Positions 8,791 through 16,468 of a DNA stretch of 46,153 nucleotides are shown here, one piece after another. A program made the translations under genes and the position numbers. The notes under the pieces are model-generated. The model saw nothing but the letters and a program-made list of their open reading frames with translations. It was not told where the DNA came from and made no database searches. Each line of letters opens with the position of its first letter. The first letter of the stretch is position 1. This DNA comes from CAZOVK01 sp964583165 (lineage in GTDB: Bacteria > Bacillota > Clostridia > Lachnospirales > WRAX01): contig CAZOVK010000009.1 in the NCBI GenBank assembly GCA_964583165.1, positions 1-46,153 of the forward strand, in the 5' to 3' direction.

Positions 8791-9585
8791 TTACTTCTGC
8801 TTTCGATAGCGGTATACATCACCATCGAATTTACTCTCATAGTGGAAAACCTCGAACCCGTCAGCCAAGAGTATTGAACTGGGTCTACCCTTTCTGTCCT
8901 CTTCGCCCGGGCAATCCAAAACCCAGCCGCCCGGCTTCACAACGCGCATAATCTCCGTCATCTCGGCTTCATAATCGTCACCCACGACATGCCCTGACAT
9001 CACAATATCAAACGTATCGTCGGGATACGGCAGATTTTCAACCAAACCATCAACTACACGGACATTTTTAATGCCCTCCGTCGCAATTTTGTCGCGCATG
9101 AACTCCCGTAGCGTTGACACAGGTTCACTCGCATAAACCATTCTCGCAACCTTCGCCGCCGCGAACGCAAGCCGCCCTGAACCGCTCCCGATATCGAGAA
9201 CCACCTTGTCCGTAAAGTCTGCCAACTCGAACAAACGGCTTTCATCCCAGCCGTAAATGAAATTACAACTGGAGTCCATGATTTCGGGGTGTGTATAAAC
9301 AACAAAGTCCTCATGCTCCATCATTACACGAATTTCAGCGGCGCGTATGTCCGCCACATCCAGACCGTTCGGGGCTTCTTTAACAATCTGTTCCACAAAC
9401 GCCGCACACTCGGGGCAGCGGCGCATAAAATACCACTTAACAGACGGATTGTATCGAAGCGCTATCGCCAGCGCCGCCCTTTTCTCACCACTTTCAGCCA
9501 TACAAACATACCGAATCTGAAAGCGCTCCAACAGTAAAAAGCAATCAAACGGGAATTTCTCAACTTCTATCCAACCTAAAGCCAT
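8791..9585 (-). CDS. Class I SAM-dependent methyltransferase
   Basis: 264 residues. The C-terminal two thirds form a Methyltransf_11-type Rossmann domain: motif I VLDIGSGSG (129-137), acidic end of strand 2 (YASEP), motif IV FDIVMSGHVVGD and post-motif MRVVKPGGWVLD. The N-terminal ~115 residues lack a match I recognise; they contain a CPEC pair (57-60) in the MRRCPEC segment that could bind metal or be incidental. ATG at 9585 is preceded by AGGAGGAG with good spacing. It is the second gene of a leftward pair with the acetyltransferase (9-base gap). The substrate is unknown; the pairing with a GNAT protein suggests modification of a small molecule or protein, but this is only context. Confidence 0.85.
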   Translation of the reverse strand: MALGWIEVEKFPFDCFLLLERFQIRYVCMAESGEKRAALAIALRYNPSVKWYFMRRCPECAAFVEQIVKEAPNGLDVADIRAAEIRVMMEHEDFVVYTHPEIMDSSCNFIYGWDESRLFELADFTDKVVLDIGSGSGRLAFAAAKVARMVYASEPVSTLREFMRDKIATEGIKNVRVVDGLVENLPYPDDTFDIVMSGHVVGDDYEAEMTEIMRVVKPGGWVLDCPGEEDRKGRPSSILLADGFEVFHYESKFDGDVYRYRKQK

Positions 9586-9594
9586 ATTCTCCTC

Positions 9595-10542
9595 CTAATT
9601 CATATGCTCCAAAATCTTCTCATCTATTCTTCTGACGACACTGTGAGTATAGGGCGTGAAATACTTCAACCAGAATCCATACGCCGTAGGGTTAAAACTC
9701 TCACAGTCAACGCCGAGCCTCAAATAGCCCTCCGCCAGCAAAACCGAAATCGCATGGTTTAAGAGGTTCTGATAAATGCCCTTGCCTCGGTGTTCGGGCA
9801 AACAGAACGCGCCACAAATGTTTCGAACACTCGCATCGTCTGCCGCAAAATGCTCACCGCCGTCATCAACTTTTAGGTACGCAATCGGTCGCCCGTCATA
9901 ACACGCCGCGAAATACCGCGCACTGCTTCTCTGACTCATCTTTTCAAAGTCAGGCTCCGAAAAAGGAGGAAAGTGCATAAATATCGGGCTTTTCCCTAAG
10001 TGCTCAATCAGCTTATTGTTAAGCTCGCGTAATGTATACCTTTCCGCGCCCAAAAACTCTCTGAACGTGTAACCTTCCACCTCATCACAATCGACTGCTT
10101 CCATTGGGCGCATCGCGTCAATACACCGCAGCCCAAAACCGTATGTAAACATGGCCTGTATCGCCTGTTCGTCATGTGCATAGAGCGCAAGCGCATGCCA
10201 ACTTGCGCCTTGCTTCGCCCACTTTTCGGCCGCGGCCTCATACATACGCTTGTAAATCATGTCGCGGTTTCTCATCACAGCACCATGCGCATGAGCAGGC
10301 GAAAACACACCCCGCGCGTAATTAGTGAAGCCCTCCCACGGCTTGTAACAACAGAGGAACCCAAGCATCTCGCCGTTCTCAAACGCCGCGACTCCCAACC
10401 CATTGTCAGCGAACTCAGCCAATTCGGGCAAGCTCACAACATCCGGCAAAATCTTAACGCAACGTTTTTCCTCAACGTAATTCTCGAACGCAAGCGTTGT
10501 CGCCTCGCCGATATGTTCATGCGTAAAATCAATTATCCTAAT
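9595..10542 (-). CDS. GNAT-family N-acetyltransferase, non-canonical or damaged start
   Basis: Acetyl-CoA-dependent acyltransferase of the GNAT superfamily. The C-terminal domain carries the acetyl-CoA-binding segment RGKGIYQNLL after the core strand NICGAFCLPEHRG; the N-terminal half looks like a second, degenerate GNAT fold, giving a ~300-residue two-domain protein. The start is a problem. A TTG at 10449 would remove about 30 residues that clearly belong to the fold (IIDFTHEHIGEA, then AFENYVEEK). The frame stays open upstream to a TGA at 10548-10546 without ATG, GTG or TTG. GGGGG at 10555-10551 is placed 8 bases before ATT 10542 and 5 bases before ATC 10545, so I give the ATT. Alternatively a one-base insertion separates ATG 10549 from the reading frame. 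Downstream partner: methyltransferase, 9-base gap. Confidence 0.75.
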   Translation of the reverse strand: MRIIDFTHEHIGEATTLAFENYVEEKRCVKILPDVVSLPELAEFADNGLGVAAFENGEMLGFLCCYKPWEGFTNYARGVFSPAHAHGAVMRNRDMIYKRMYEAAAEKWAKQGASWHALALYAHDEQAIQAMFTYGFGLRCIDAMRPMEAVDCDEVEGYTFREFLGAERYTLRELNNKLIEHLGKSPIFMHFPPFSEPDFEKMSQRSSARYFAACYDGRPIAYLKVDDGGEHFAADDASVRNICGAFCLPEHRGKGIYQNLLNHAISVLLAEGYLRLGVDCESFNPTAYGFWLKYFTPYTHSVVRRIDEKILEHMN

Positions 10543-10563
10543 GATTCATTCCCCCAAATTCGT

Positions 10564-10589
10564 AAAAAAATAACACACCCAAGGCGTGC
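10564..10589 (-). terminator. Intrinsic terminator in the leader of the GNAT gene
   Basis: On the minus strand GCACGCC-TTG-GGTGTGT (7 bp including two G-T pairs) is followed by TATTTTTTT. It sits between the promoter at 10742-10770 and the acetyltransferase start, so transcription must either stop here or read through to express the gene. Confidence 0.65.
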
Positions 10590-10735
10590 TACAGTATCCA
10601 CTATAGTATCCGAAAGGCTCCCCGATTTTGGCGCAACAAAATAGACCATCCATTCTGTTCGCCATATGAAATTTTAAGCGCAATTCACCTCAAAAAATCT
10701 CGCCATTCAAAACAACCCCTTTCATCACTAGAATT
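10564..10735 (-). ncRNA. Candidate leader/small RNA between promoter and terminator
   Basis: A ~172-base unit defined by a near-consensus promoter (TTGATA-17-TATACT) and an intrinsic terminator. No protein-coding capacity with a credible ribosome binding site was found: a 39-codon frame from ATG 10665 lacks a Shine-Dalgarno and runs through the terminator hairpin. It contains a tandem GGATACT repeat separated by 5 bases (about 10598-10618) just before the terminator. I could not match it to a T-box, 6S RNA or any riboswitch I know. It may be an attenuator of the downstream acetyltransferase gene or an independent small RNA. Confidence 0.35.
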
Positions 10736-10741
10736 GAGAAT

Positions 10742-10770
10742 AGTATAGCACAATAAAACAGCTATATCAA
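10742..10770 (-). promoter_or_regulatory. Sigma-A promoter upstream of GNAT leader
   Basis: Minus strand -35 TTGATA (10770-10765), 17-base spacer, -10 TATACT (10747-10742). The -35 box starts 2 bases after the stop codon of peptide deformylase. Predicted start of transcription is near 10735. Confidence 0.75.
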
Positions 10771-10771
10771 G

Positions 10772-11251
10772 TTACATTTCCATGAAAAATGACTTATCAT
10801 CAATCGCCCGCATGGTAGCCAGTATACCGTCCAAGTGGTCGTATTCGTGTTGCAACAACTCCGATAAATCGCCCTCAAGACGCAGGCTCTGGTCTTGCCA
10901 TTCCAGATTTTTATATGTAATCGTGCATGATTTATAACGTTTGACCCTAACGAGTAACTTGGGAAACGACATACAGTCATCCATTACAATAAACTGCTCA
11001 TCAGAGTCGAAACTAATTGACGGGTTTATGAACACAACGGGTTTATCAATTTCCATATAAATCACGCGCTTAAACGCACCGATTTGAGGAGCGGCAATCG
11101 CACGCCCCTTTTTGTATCTCGCGCGAAAGTCCAACATTGTATCGCGCAAGTCTTGTGCAATGGTTTTGATTTGCGGTAAGTCATCAATAGTTATTGCACT
11201 GCTGGTTTCATACAACCTTGCATCGCCCAAACGTAAAATCTCTCTTATCAT
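10772..11251 (-). CDS. def: Peptide deformylase, divergent
   Basis: Metal-dependent removal of the N-formyl group from nascent proteins. 159 residues, family length. The three signature motifs are present but divergent: motif 1 GRAIAAPQ (49-56; consensus GxGxAAPQ), motif 2 DDCMS (consensus EGCLS; metal ligand C93) and motif 3 HEYDHLDG (ligands H135 and H139, catalytic E136). ATG at 11251 follows GGAG with 8 bases spacing; the open frame continues upstream across tRNA-Gly, which is not coding. It starts 21 bases after the tRNA 3' end with no convincing terminator between, so it is probably expressed from the tRNA promoter. All metal ligands and the catalytic Glu are kept, so activity is likely; a deformylase paralogue acting on another substrate is possible. 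Confidence 0.88.
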   Translation of the reverse strand: MIREILRLGDARLYETSSAITIDDLPQIKTIAQDLRDTMLDFRARYKKGRAIAAPQIGAFKRVIYMEIDKPVVFINPSISFDSDEQFIVMDDCMSFPKLLVRVKRYKSCTITYKNLEWQDQSLRLEGDLSELLQHEYDHLDGILATMRAIDDKSFFMEM

Positions 11252-11272
11252 AATATCATCTCCATAGAAAAA

Positions 11273-11343
11273 AGCGGGTGATGGGAATCGAACCCACGCT
11301 ATCAGCTTGGAAGGCTGATGTTCTACCATTGAACTACACCCGC
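11273..11343 (-). tRNA. tRNA-Gly(TCC)
   Basis: 71 bases with a 7-bp acceptor stem GCGGGTG/CACCCGC, D-arm, anticodon stem TCAGC/GCTGA with loop CTTCCAA (anticodon TCC) and a T-arm GTGGG-TTCGATT-CCCAT. Discriminator T; CCA is not encoded. Consensus promoter directly upstream. Confidence 0.96.
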
Positions 11344-11353
11344 GATATGGTTG

Positions 11354-11382
11354 ATTATAGCAAACTTCGGGCGAATTGTCAA
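11354..11382 (-). promoter_or_regulatory. Consensus sigma-A promoter of tRNA-Gly (and probably def)
   Basis: Minus strand TTGACA (11382-11377), 17-base spacer, TATAAT (11359-11354): a perfect match in both boxes, ending 10 bases before the tRNA 5' end. Confidence 0.9.
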
Positions 11383-11423
11383 TAGTTTGATTGGGTGTTT
11401 TCGAACCGATTGGCACATAATTT

Positions 11424-11457
11424 GTGACATAGCCGAGCATAAGCCCGGCTATGTCAC
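11424..11457 (-). terminator. Hairpin at the end of the dehydrogenase/AOR/DapA operon
   Basis: 12-bp stem GTGACATAGCCG/CGGCTATGTCAC with a 10-base loop, 8 bases downstream of the last gene of the leftward operon. It lacks a good T-tract, so it may act as a terminator or as a transcript-end stabilising stem. Confidence 0.6.
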
Positions 11458-11464
11458 GGAAAAT

Positions 11465-12352
11465 TTAGATAGCGCCGACTTTCTTCAAAATAGCTTCAAG
11501 CTCTGCGTCCTCTTCGGGCGTGAGCGCAAGGCGTGGGTAACGCGCAGGACCGGCCGCGCAACCGACTTTCGCCGCACCGGCTTTTGTTGCTTGAACAAGC
11601 TTGCCGCATTTCTCAATGTGGAGAAGCAACGGAAGGATTTTATTGTAGAGCGCCTTCGCTTCGGCAATCTTACCCTGTTCTACCAGCTCAAACAGTGTTT
11701 GGCATTCTTTGGGGATGATGTTGCCCGCAACACAAATCCAGCCGATTGCGCCGAGGACGAAGGCTTCAAACGCAAGGTCTTCACAACCGTTGAAAATCTT
11801 TAGGTTGCCACCTGTGAGTTCCTGAATCTCGCGCACACGGCGAATCTCGCCCGACGCGTCCTTTAGGTACTCAATATGGGGAATCTTGCCGATTTCAGCC
11901 ATTGTTTCGGGCAGAATATCAACGCATGTTGTGAACGGGTTGTTATACGCCATAATCGGGATATTCACAGCTTCGCCAATCATACGGAAGTATTCAACTA
12001 CCTCGTTCGGCGCGGGGCAACTGTAGTACGGGTTGATAATCATTGCCGCATCGGCTCCGATTTCTTCGGCGTACTTCGTCAACTCAATCGCTTCGGGTGT
12101 TGTCGCCGCCGCTGTGCCGACAACTACAGGCACACGCCCCGCCACATGGTCAACAGCCGTCTTAGCTACAAGATTGCGCTCTTCCTTGGATAAACAAACA
12201 AACTCGCCCGTGCTGCCAACAACGCAAAGCCCCGCAATACCTTGACTGATTTGCCAGTCGATATTCTTCTTGAAGCCCTCAAAATCGATACTTTGGTCGG
12301 CGTTCATCGGTGTAATCATAACCGTAAACACACCGTGCAATTCTTTAGCCAT
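11465..12352 (-). CDS. DapA-family (class I Schiff-base) lyase/dehydratase; candidate pyrroline-4-hydroxy-2-carboxylate deaminase
   Basis: 295-residue TIM-barrel protein of the dihydrodipicolinate synthase/N-acetylneuraminate lyase superfamily, full length. Visible active-site features are GSTGE (46-50), catalytic Tyr Y136 in MAYNNP and Schiff-base Lys K164 in YLKDASG. In this superfamily, members include DHDPS, KDG aldolase, 5-keto-4-deoxyglucarate dehydratase and the deaminase that turns pyrroline-4-hydroxy-2-carboxylate into 2-oxoglutarate semialdehyde. The gene is last in an operon with an HcnABC-like dehydrogenase, an aldehyde oxidoreductase and a MoaD-like protein, divergent from a proline-racemase-family gene, so the deaminase role fits best; a lysine-biosynthesis DapA would be out of context. 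Function is inferred from neighbours, fold from sequence. ATG follows AGGAGGG. Confidence 0.85.
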   Translation of the reverse strand: MAKELHGVFTVMITPMNADQSIDFEGFKKNIDWQISQGIAGLCVVGSTGEFVCLSKEERNLVAKTAVDHVAGRVPVVVGTAAATTPEAIELTKYAEEIGADAAMIINPYYSCPAPNEVVEYFRMIGEAVNIPIMAYNNPFTTCVDILPETMAEIGKIPHIEYLKDASGEIRRVREIQELTGGNLKIFNGCEDLAFEAFVLGAIGWICVAGNIIPKECQTLFELVEQGKIAEAKALYNKILPLLLHIEKCGKLVQATKAGAAKVGCAAGPARYPRLALTPEEDAELEAILKKVGAI

Positions 12353-12367
12353 AATAAACCCTCCTAT

Positions 12368-12571
12368 TTATACCCCGCCGCCTAAAATGCGGATGAGCTT
12401 TACTGTGTCGCCTTCATTGAATGTATAACTTTCGTATTGCGCCAGCAGTAGCTGTTTGCCGTTGACCCAAACAGACGCGGCGTGCTTTTTATAGCCCATT
12501 TGCAACAGTAGGTCAATGGCGGTTGTTGTTTCTTCTATTTCAACTTCGTTGTTGTTTACAGTGATTCTCAT
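12368..12571 (-). CDS. MoaD/ThiS-like small sulfur-carrier protein
   Basis: 67-residue beta-grasp protein of the MoaD/ThiS family. Such proteins end in a Gly-Gly that is adenylated and thiocarboxylated to donate sulfur in pterin-cofactor or thiamine synthesis. Here the tail is RILGGGV, so one Val follows the glycines; activation would require its removal or an atypical mechanism. It overlaps the AOR gene by 4 bases (ATGA) and is followed by the DapA-family gene after 15 bases. Placement directly behind a tungsten/molybdenum enzyme suggests a dedicated role in making the dithiolene of its pterin cofactor, a common arrangement for AOR genes; a role in thiamine synthesis is less likely here. Confidence 0.82.
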   Translation of the reverse strand: MRITVNNNEVEIEETTTAIDLLLQMGYKKHAASVWVNGKQLLLAQYESYTFNEGDTVKLIRILGGGV

Positions 12572-14460
12572 TTATCTAACAACCAACCCAAAGACAATCG
12601 GCGTAGCGTAATGTCTATCGGGTTGCCCGTTTCACTATCCCAGCCTGCGAATTGATAGTAGAGGTTCACGGACTCGTAGAATTTCTCTCTGTCCATCTGA
12701 ACGCCTTTTGCGGGGCCTTCGGGCAGCGGCTCAAACATGCGCTCGGGCAGTTTGTCGTCCTTGCGTGTGAAGCCATTTTGGGCATTGAACCAGCGCATCA
12801 TATTGATACGGCGTTCACCGACTTTGAGCAGTTCTGACGTGCTTGTTTCCCAGTCAATACCGACTTTGCAGAGTGTGATAAGGTCTGTCGGCCCATAAAG
12901 TTCCCAACACGGTCCCCACGCAAATTGGCACAGGCAAAGCGTGTCGAGAATCGAGAAGAAACATTGCGTTTCAAACGCGAAACGTACCTTTTCGTCATCG
13001 AGCGTAAAACTGTCTTCGTAACCTTTCCACAAGCCCAATTGCGACAGCCACTGTCTGTTTTGCGAATCGGGAGGTGCTGTTGTGAAAGTGTCGTGTTCGC
13101 TAGACTGGTGGTCAGCGCCGAACGGGTTAACGGCATAAACAATGCCGACAGCGGGTTTCCAATGTGGCATGTGAACGGGGAGCTCTTGCTTTTTGACAGC
13201 AATAACGAAGCTTTCCGCGCCTTTGCCGATTCTTTCAGCCGCCCTTGCGCTACCCTCGGCGAGTAAATCACCGAAACCATCACGTGTCGCGATTTTCTGT
13301 AGTAATTCGTTATAAATGGAACCGTTGCCCCATGACAGGTCTAACCCGTCTGTGTCTTCTTTCGTGATAAGTCCTTTTTCGTAACACTCCATAGCGAACG
13401 CGATTGTCGCGCCGCATGAAATCGTGTCTAGACCAAGGCGGTTGCAGGCTTGATTTGCGATACAGATGTCTTCAAGACTGGTCACACCACAATATGAACC
13501 GAACGAACCAACGGTTTCATACTCGGGGCCGCCATAACGCGGGTCAACCTTACCCTCAATCTCAACAACGCGCTTACAGCGAATCGCACATGCGAAGCAT
13601 GTGTCGCGTTCTTTAAGCACGGTGTCATACATTGTTGTGCCGGTGATATTACTCGCGCCCTCGGGGAAGTAAGAAGTCGTCCAATTGCGCGTGGGCAAGA
13701 AGCCCTCATTATTGAAGCTCTCGGTGTCGCCGTCCGTGCCATACTTGCCTAACCCCGAAATACCCTCATTCGCGGCAAGGCGTTGTGTTACACTTGCGCC
13801 AAACGCTTCCGCGAACTCAGCGGGGTGAGCCGCCGCGCGTGTTTTCTGCTTCTTGACGGCGAAGGCTTTAAGGTTCTTGCTACCCATGACCGCGCCTAAA
13901 CCGTTACGACCATTAGCCCGGTTCGCCATGTTGATGATACAGGCATAACGCACCATGTTCTCACCGGCGGGGCCGATACACGCGATTTCCGTATTCTTGC
14001 CTACTTCTTCGCGTATCGCATCCTCGGTGTCGCCTGTGCTCTTGCCCCAGATATGCTCGGCACTACGAAGTTCAGCCGTTTCTCCGTCTATGTAGAGGTA
14101 AACGGGCCTCTCAGACTTGCCGCGGAACATAATCGCGTCGATATTGTTCGCCTTCAAATGAGCGGGCAGAAAACCGCCGCTCTGACTGTCACCGATAGTG
14201 CCCGTGAGCGGGCTTTTCGCGGCCGCCACCATGCGCGCGTTGCCTGAAAACGGTAAGCCCACAAGCGGCGAAACGCTGAAAACAAGCAGATTCTCGGGTG
14301 ACAGCGCGTCAACTTTGGGGTTCATGTTGTTCAGAATCAGGTAGAGCGCGAGCGCCGAACCACCCGGGTAAAGCCGATACGTTTCTGAATCCAGAATCGT
14401 TGTTGTGACAGTACCTTTCGTAAGGTCTACATCCAGTATCCTTGCGTCAGGAAAAGCCAT
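12568..14460 (-). CDS. Aldehyde:ferredoxin oxidoreductase (tungsten/molybdenum bis-pterin enzyme)
   Basis: 630 residues, full length for the AOR family. Oxidises aldehydes to carboxylates with ferredoxin as electron acceptor, using a W- or Mo-bis-pterin and one [4Fe-4S] cluster. Cluster ligands are visible as C288, C291 and C295 (CFACAIRC) and a distal Cys, most likely C511 in DTLCLCQF. The N-terminal domain shows the family's pterin-binding pattern (LYPGGSALA near residue 30, SGNARM near 72, NGRNGLGAVMGSKNLKA at about 183-199). In operon context it lies between the amino-acid dehydrogenase subunits (12-base gap) and a MoaD-like gene (4-base overlap). The best pathway fit is oxidation of 2-oxoglutarate semialdehyde to 2-oxoglutarate, which would replace the usual NAD(P)-dependent enzyme; that substrate is inferred only. 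ATG is preceded by GGGGAGGGG. Confidence 0.93.
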   Translation of the reverse strand: MAFPDARILDVDLTKGTVTTTILDSETYRLYPGGSALALYLILNNMNPKVDALSPENLLVFSVSPLVGLPFSGNARMVAAAKSPLTGTIGDSQSGGFLPAHLKANNIDAIMFRGKSERPVYLYIDGETAELRSAEHIWGKSTGDTEDAIREEVGKNTEIACIGPAGENMVRYACIINMANRANGRNGLGAVMGSKNLKAFAVKKQKTRAAAHPAEFAEAFGASVTQRLAANEGISGLGKYGTDGDTESFNNEGFLPTRNWTTSYFPEGASNITGTTMYDTVLKERDTCFACAIRCKRVVEIEGKVDPRYGGPEYETVGSFGSYCGVTSLEDICIANQACNRLGLDTISCGATIAFAMECYEKGLITKEDTDGLDLSWGNGSIYNELLQKIATRDGFGDLLAEGSARAAERIGKGAESFVIAVKKQELPVHMPHWKPAVGIVYAVNPFGADHQSSEHDTFTTAPPDSQNRQWLSQLGLWKGYEDSFTLDDEKVRFAFETQCFFSILDTLCLCQFAWGPCWELYGPTDLITLCKVGIDWETSTSELLKVGERRINMMRWFNAQNGFTRKDDKLPERMFEPLPEGPAKGVQMDREKFYESVNLYYQFAGWDSETGNPIDITLRRLSLGWLLDK

Positions 14461-14472
14461 ATGTCCCCTCCC

Positions 14473-15657
14473 CTATTTATTATTGAACCTCGCGAAGCTC
14501 AGTTTTGACACGTCGAGAGGCTGTTCCTTCCCATTTATATAGTTGCTGATAATCTCAGCCGTGACAAGGCTAAGACCGATACCGTCACCCTCATGCCCCG
14601 CCGCGATATAGTAACCCGGAACCTCCGTGTCAGACACAATCGGGAAGTGGTCAGGCGTATATGGGCGAACGCCAGCGTAAGTACGAATGACTTTGATGTT
14701 CTTCATCACGGGGAAGAAATGGGCGGCGCGTTTGGCTAAAGCACGCATTACGCCCAGATGCGTTGTCGTGTCGCGCCCGACAAAGCGGCGGCTTGAACCT
14801 ATAAGGAAGTTGTTCGCGTGAGTGGGTTCAAACACGAACGCCACGCCGTATTCCTCTATATCGGGTGTTACATCACGTTTATAGTCAGAGCCTTGGAATT
14901 TCGCCATTAAGTACCCAAACTCAACGACCTTGCGCCGCGCAACCTGGAATGTCTGCTCCGCGACAAGGATTTGCCCTTGACGCGCATCAACAGGTACATC
15001 AAGCCCCACCATTGCGCCGATTTCTTTCGCCCAAACGCCGCCGCAATTGACAACATTCCTAGTCAGGATATCGCCATTGACAGTTACGACCTTCTCAATA
15101 GCACCGCTTGCATTGCGTTCAATAGCCGTGACGGGTGTATGCAGGTAGACTTCCGCCCCGTGCTTCTTTGCGCCGTGAATCAACCCATAGCACAAACCCA
15201 TCGGATAGAGCGAGCCGTCACATTGCGTTTCTAAGCCGCCGATTACCTTCGGTGACACAAACGGCTCGTCAAAGTGGACTTCTTTTTCATCCATCATCTT
15301 AACGGGCATACCGCTATCTGCCAAACCTTGGCAGTATTTACGCGCCTGCTCCATCTCGACTTCGTTTTCCATGAGCAGAAGCGAACCGCGCCGCGTCCAC
15401 TCTATGTCATAATCCAATTCCTGCGCCAATTGTGGGAACATATCTTGACTACGCCGCGCTAGAACCGCGTCATAACCCGGGAGTTTGTCGGACACGAGGA
15501 TATTCCCGTCACACTTACTGGACGTACCTTCAGCTATGTCACCCGCTTCAACCATCACAACCTTTGCGCCTGTTTTAGCCAACTCATATGTAACCGCGCA
15601 ACCAATCGCGCCGCCACCGATAACGACTATGTCCGCGCTCGTGAGAATCTTACTCAT
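14473..15657 (-). CDS. FAD-dependent amino-acid oxidoreductase (DAO family), D-hydroxyproline dehydrogenase beta-type subunit
   Basis: 394 residues of the DadA/glycine-oxidase fold. The dinucleotide-binding motif VVIGGGAIG lies at about 11-19, the second acidic strand end VMVEAGD follows, and the C-terminal FAD-contact segment GYYIAAGHEGDGIGLS is intact. No signal peptide is seen. It would hold the substrate-oxidising site (C-N bond to imine) in a multi-subunit dehydrogenase with the three genes upstream; similar subunits are HcnC and D-hydroxyproline dehydrogenase beta. The start is ATG 15657 behind GGAGGTG, 8 bases inside the end of the ferredoxin/BFD gene; a longer frame to 15723 has no ribosome binding site and lies wholly inside that gene. 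Family secure; substrate inferred from the racemase-family and DapA-family neighbours. Confidence 0.88.
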   Translation of the reverse strand: MSKILTSADIVVIGGGAIGCAVTYELAKTGAKVVMVEAGDIAEGTSSKCDGNILVSDKLPGYDAVLARRSQDMFPQLAQELDYDIEWTRRGSLLLMENEVEMEQARKYCQGLADSGMPVKMMDEKEVHFDEPFVSPKVIGGLETQCDGSLYPMGLCYGLIHGAKKHGAEVYLHTPVTAIERNASGAIEKVVTVNGDILTRNVVNCGGVWAKEIGAMVGLDVPVDARQGQILVAEQTFQVARRKVVEFGYLMAKFQGSDYKRDVTPDIEEYGVAFVFEPTHANNFLIGSSRRFVGRDTTTHLGVMRALAKRAAHFFPVMKNIKVIRTYAGVRPYTPDHFPIVSDTEVPGYYIAAGHEGDGIGLSLVTAEIISNYINGKEQPLDVSKLSFARFNNK

Positions 15658-16468
15658 TGTCTTCACCTCCGAGTTCGCCGAACGTAATCGGGCGCACGGG
15701 CGGGCGGTCAGCCGCGGGCGCAATTTGCGGCGCGGGCTTGCCGTGGACTTCTGTTATCATGCGCGTGATGAGCCGCCCACAACTCTTGCCTTGGCACAGA
15801 CCCATGCCAGCGCGAACACGGCGTTTGACGGCTGTAACAGAATCAGCGCCCTCGTTGATGACCTTGCGGATTTCACCCGCCGTAATTTCTTCACAGCGGC
15901 AAACGATAACGTCGTCAGCGAGTGTTTCGTCTTTTGCAACGGCTTCTTCGGGTGTGATGACCTCTTTTGCGCCCAGACGCTTGATACTTCTGACATTATC
16001 GGCGTGTTCTTTCGGTATCGCAACCGTGACAACTGCCGTGTGGTCATTCTTTTTCGTATTCAGAACGCGTACAACCTTGCCTTTGCAGACAAATTCTGCC
16101 GCGCGGCTCACTGCGTCCACTGTCGCGCCAACTTCGGGCAAGGGGTAATACTCAAACGGGAACGACACCGTAGCTTCCGTTTCTGAATAGTTCTTGTTCA
16201 CTATAAATATCGCAAGCCCCGAACATTGCGCGACACAAATGCCGCAACCCGTGCACTTTTCATAGTCCACCTTCGGGCAATTCGTTATCGGGCTACCGAC
16301 ATGAATCGCGCCAAACGGGCAAGCGTCTTCACAGGGGTTACACGGGATTTCTTGTACACACTCGACAACCGCTACAGCGCCCTTACCGAACCGCTCATCA
16401 GACGGGAAGCCGTTCGCTGCCTTGATTTCTTCTAAAGACGGGAAACCGTCATACACAAGCCCTGACAT
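15650..16468 (-). CDS. 2x[4Fe-4S] ferredoxin / BFD-like [2Fe-2S] electron-transfer subunit
   Basis: 272 residues in three parts. Residues ~30-100 hold two ferredoxin cluster motifs, CNPCEDACPFG and CTGCGICVAQC with a further Cys in NCPKV. A middle region (~110-190) has no motif I recognise. Residues ~190-245 match a BFD-like [2Fe-2S] domain, with CRCEEIT and a distal LCQGKSCG. In HcnABC-type dehydrogenases the BFD-like domain is normally fused to the alpha subunit; here it is a separate protein carrying extra clusters, which suits passing electrons to ferredoxin in an anaerobe. Stop and start of neighbours overlap on both sides (TAATG upstream, 8 bases downstream), so subunits are translationally coupled. 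Confidence 0.88.
   Translation of the reverse strand: MSGLVYDGFPSLEEIKAANGFPSDERFGKGAVAVVECVQEIPCNPCEDACPFGAIHVGSPITNCPKVDYEKCTGCGICVAQCSGLAIFIVNKNYSETEATVSFPFEYYPLPEVGATVDAVSRAAEFVCKGKVVRVLNTKKNDHTAVVTVAIPKEHADNVRSIKRLGAKEVITPEEAVAKDETLADDVIVCRCEEITAGEIRKVINEGADSVTAVKRRVRAGMGLCQGKSCGRLITRMITEVHGKPAPQIAPAADRPPVRPITFGELGGEDNE

Noticed and set aside
10546..10665. 39-codon frame in phase with the GNAT gene across a TGA, which could suggest selenocysteine read-through
   Set aside because: Its ATG has no ribosome binding site, it runs through the terminator hairpin and T-tract, and the residue context around the TGA matches nothing in GNAT proteins.
10564..10735. T-box riboswitch or 6S RNA
   Set aside because: I found no GGTGGnACCGCG T-box sequence and no pairing of the two ends into the long 6S helix.
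11465..12352. Lysine-biosynthesis dapA
   Set aside because: No other lysine genes nearby; position as last gene of a catabolic operon favours a different DapA-family reaction, although sequence alone does not exclude it.
15485..16186. 233-codon plus-strand frame inside the dehydrogenase operon
   Set aside because: Shadow of the ferredoxin/BFD and FAD genes, which have clear motifs on the minus strand.
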